Positions 61,205 to 64,000 of a stretch of 64,000 nt of DNA are shown piece by piece (position 1 is the stretch's first letter; each line of letters begins with the position of its first letter). The notes under the pieces were generated by a model that was not told where the DNA came from, ran no database searches, and saw nothing but the letters and a program-made list of their open reading frames with translations. The position numbers were made by a program, and so were the translations under genes. The stretch lies in NCBI RefSeq assembly GCF_901709675.1, contig NC_051108.1:6415131-6479130 (forward strand). The letters are read 5' to 3'. This DNA comes from Syngnathus acus (taxonomy: Eukaryota > Chordata > Actinopteri > Syngnathiformes > Syngnathidae).

Positions 61205-62362
61205 TACCGTAATTCTCGGACTATAAGTCGCTCCGGAGTACAAGTCGCATCAGCCATAAAATGCCCAAAAATGTGAAAAAAAACATATATATGTAAGTCG
61301 CTCCGGAGTATAAGTCGCATTTTGGGGGGCAATTTATTCGACAAAATCCAACACCAAGAACAGTCATGAACGAGCAACAACAGGCTAAACGATAGGTATG
61401 CTAACGTGACATAAACACAAACGAAGAGCTGAGAACGGCCCTGACGTAATATTCAGAGTTATTCAAAAAACTATTCCATAAATAACACGTTAATAAAACC
61501 ATCTGTGTCACTCCAATTCATTAAATCCATCGATCGTCCTTTGTCAACAATGCGTGCGCGCAGCTGACGGCGCTTGCGCTTCAAAATATTCCACAGGCCC
61601 ATATAACGATATATAAATTAGATATCAAATAACTATTATATCAGCAATAGTATTATCAAACCATCTGTGCACTCTAAATCATTAAATCCATCGATCAAAT
61701 TCCTCGTCCTTCGTCAACAACGCCGCGCGTGCGCCCTGACGTCAGCCTCGTCGTCATTCCACAGATCTACTATATAACTATATTGTAGCGTTAACAAAGT
61801 TCAAGGAAAGACGTGGGTTTGGTAAACGGCTCTTTATTTAACAAAACAAACTTCCAGGCGTGTGGCGGCGTGGACTTCCAGCCACGGAAGTGGAAGAGAG
61901 CTCCATAGAATAGGACCGGGCGTGCGTAAAAGCCATGACCGAGCCCCATCCACCGTCCCCGGACAGCCATCCGGCCGAGCGCCGGCCCTCGACTTCCATC
62001 CACGGAGGTGAAAGACAGCTCGGTAGAGTAGGACCGGGCATGCGTAAAAGCATTGTCCGAGCCCCATCCACCGTCCCTGGACAGCCACCCGGCCGAGCGC
62101 CGCCCCCCGACTTCAATCCACGGAAGTGAAAGAGAGCTCCGTAGAGTAGGACCGGGCGTGGGTAAAAGCCATAATAGTTTTTCAAACCTTCTGTGTCACT
62201 CCAAATCCTTAAATCCTTCAAACTCTTCGTCCGCCGTGTCACTTAGAAACAAATTTTTGAAAACATTTGAAAAAAAACACATATAAGTCGCTCCTTATTA
62301 TAAGTCGCCCCCCCACCCAAACTATGAAAAAAACCGCGACTTATAGTCCGAAAATTACGGTA
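61205..62362. mobile_element. DNA transposon with 27-bp TIRs and an internal minisatellite
   Basis: The left end starts TACCGTAATTCTCGGACTAT and continues AAGTCGC. The complement of the right end matches it at 26 of 27 positions. A further 'ataagtcgc' motif recurs inside both ends. The flanks are TATA/TATATA, so a TA-type target duplication is possible but not provable. It is about 1.16 kb, with no transposase reading frame. The superfamily is not assigned; similar 'actataagtcgc' ends are common in fish genomes. Confidence 0.85.
61500..62230. repeat. Internal repeats of the TIR element
   Basis: From about 61880 to 62170 a unit of 118-119 bp occurs about 2.5 times; 'aggaccgggc' marks it at about 61911, 62030 and 62148. 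A second motif, 'ttaaatcc' preceded by 'ctgtg..act', occurs near 61500, 61665 and 62190. Confidence 0.85.
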
Positions 62363-64000
62363 TATATATATCTTTTTATACGTACTGTATTTCACAGATT
62401 TTTACTGATCATTAAAATTAGCTTTGTAGTTTTGCCATTACACTTTAAAGCCGTTCCAAACACAGTCGCTTTTCTGATTTATTTTTCATTCCGTCTTTTA
62501 GGCAGGCAGGGTCGTGACGCCCAAATTACACTCCTGCCATATTGCCAGTAATTTGCCGCGCTCGTCCGTCCCGCACCTTTAACGCTTCTGACAGCGGGGC
62601 ATCCGATCGTTTTGGCGCGCGGTGCTAAAAGTTGTTATTCGAAAGGCTAACGTTTCCAAATATCCAGAAAATACAGCGAAGATGTTTTTAGCGGGAAAGG
62701 TAAACGCCACGGCTGACACCACGCATTAAATCTCAGAGTGGAAATAGCCGGCGTGCGTCTCGTCGATGCCCGGGGCGTGTTTGCCTGCCGCCAACAGCCG
62801 CGCGGCGACGGCCAATCCCGAGCCGGCGCTGTGACCGGGGAGGCATGTTCTTGTTTTAGATGGCAAATATTTACTGAGCGCCCAGCGCCAAGGTAAATTC
62901 TTCACCGCGCAGAAATACGGTAAGTGGCGAAGACGTGAGGAACTGCCCGGCGGCTCGGATTTAACGTCATTATTCTTTATTGTCCGAAAGCACACACACA
63001 TGGAAGCTATTAAAACGTGTTTAATCACGACTAATTGGGCCTCACCGACATCAATCATACAAACAACCATATAAGATTTCATAGCTCATAAATATGGATT
63101 TTATTGATTTAAGCGGGGGATTTAAATACTTGATAATGGTACAAACCTCATCATAAAACCTGATACCTGTAGGAGATCTGTCAAAATATATAATCATTGT
63201 GTAAATGAGCCCACCAAAAGGATTGGAATTGAATTTATTTGAACAGAAAGGTTTGGCTTTACCGTCAAATAATGGATGATACTTCATGTGAGCAAAAGTA
63301 TTGTGTATAACAAATTATTTTGGAAAACCCCTAAAGTGTTTATTGCGCTCTGGCATCAAATCCTCCCTTTTGGTTTTTTCTGCTGAGTCACCAGGAAGTT
63401 GGCGACTCCAGTTGACTTTCTCGCCTTCATTCTTCACATTCCCCTTGTGGCTTCTGCTCGCACCTGACGTGACGTCTCAAAAGCACATGGTGACAGAAGA
63501 TTGCACAGCCCTTTTTTCCTGCAAAGACATTCTGACAACTTCACCGCTGGGAAGTCGCTCCTCACGACCTCCTCGGATCTCAGAAAGCAGCTTTGGAAGG
63601 GAGAAAGCGGGAGTGACACATGGGGGAGATGGGTGCCTTCGAGCCTGGAAGCGCAGCTGAACCACGCGAGAGGGAGGAGGGAAGGGAGGAGAGAGGGAAA
63701 CCACAATGAGGGTCCGGCCCACCGCCGTGGTGACGTCGCGGGAGCACGTGAACGAGGCTCTCCAGTGACGGCGCGTGGAGGGCAGGAAAAGCAGTTTTTA
63801 AAGCCGCTGGTGCCGTTTTGGGGTTTTTGCGCGAGGTGCTCCTCCAAAACAACCACAGAACCACAGACGCGCGGCTCGGGGCTTGGCGTGGCCGGAGCGT
63901 CAATGGTTAATGGTCGTGGGCCAGCAGCACCAGTCACAAGGACGGCGCTAAGCGGGTAAGAACGCCGCACCATCCGAATTTTTTTTTTTTTTTTCCCTCC
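62363..64000. other. Intergenic to the window end
   Basis: No gene recognised. GC rises near 63650-63960, where long open frames exist on both strands, but none shows family motifs or coding-like similarity. Confidence 0.45.

Noticed and set aside
61838-62242. Overlapping open frames on both strands
   Set aside because: Produced by the ~119-bp minisatellite; the protein-level repeats only mirror DNA repeats.
63434-63973. 179-codon minus-strand frame at the right edge
   Set aside because: Low-complexity Pro/Ser composition, no recognised domain, and similar-length frames on both strands.

Overview
The window is nuclear DNA of a ray-finned fish. The evidence is split genes with GT..AG introns, vertebrate protein families, hAT-type and other DNA transposons with intact target-site duplications, a LINE reverse-transcriptase fragment, microsatellites and long AT-rich spacers. 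Nothing indicates a bacterial, organellar or viral sequence. All exon structures here were assembled by eye from reading frames, splice sites and protein similarity recalled from memory; no database search was run.

Layout. 1-0.92 kb: a ~345-369 bp tandem repeat. 1.84-4.48 kb (-): wdcp, three coding exons. 5.71-9.63 kb (+): fkbp1b, four coding exons, head-to-head with wdcp across a 1.2 kb shared promoter region; the human orthologues are also neighbours (2p23). 10.1-13.4 kb: a two-gene DNA transposon of the ISL2EU/IS4EU type, with a (+) YqaJ-exonuclease/PHD gene and a convergent (-) THAP-DDE transposase. 14.07-19.27 kb (+): mmut, methylmalonyl-CoA mutase, 12 coding exons, 747 aa. 20.4-21.5 kb: two hAT-like elements, one of them carrying a third nested inside it. 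22.0-25.08 kb (-): a four-exon opsin of the OPN5 (neuropsin) group. 25.6-26.3 kb: a frameshifted LINE fragment. From about 26.4 kb to the end (~37 kb) I find no convincing coding exon. This looks like a gene desert holding microsatellites, a few transposon remnants, a perfect 24-bp hairpin, candidate conserved noncoding blocks, and at 61.2-62.36 kb a TIR element with an internal minisatellite.

The host genes do unrelated jobs: a WD/coiled-coil scaffold, a prolyl isomerase that binds calcium-release channels, a mitochondrial B12 enzyme and a photoreceptor GPCR. Their grouping reflects synteny, not a pathway. The only functional pair is the transposon's own: a THAP transposase and a lambda-exonuclease-like nuclease in convergent orientation. 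The transposase reads as one uninterrupted ~484-aa protein with the THAP zinc ligands and a DDE triad, and its 5' end faces mmut about 0.8 kb away. This element is the most unusual system in the window. Other points worth a second look are an FKBP12/12.6 hybrid residue set, an opsin with V in place of the D/E of the DRY motif, and a short copy of an mmut exon start lying in a later mmut intron.
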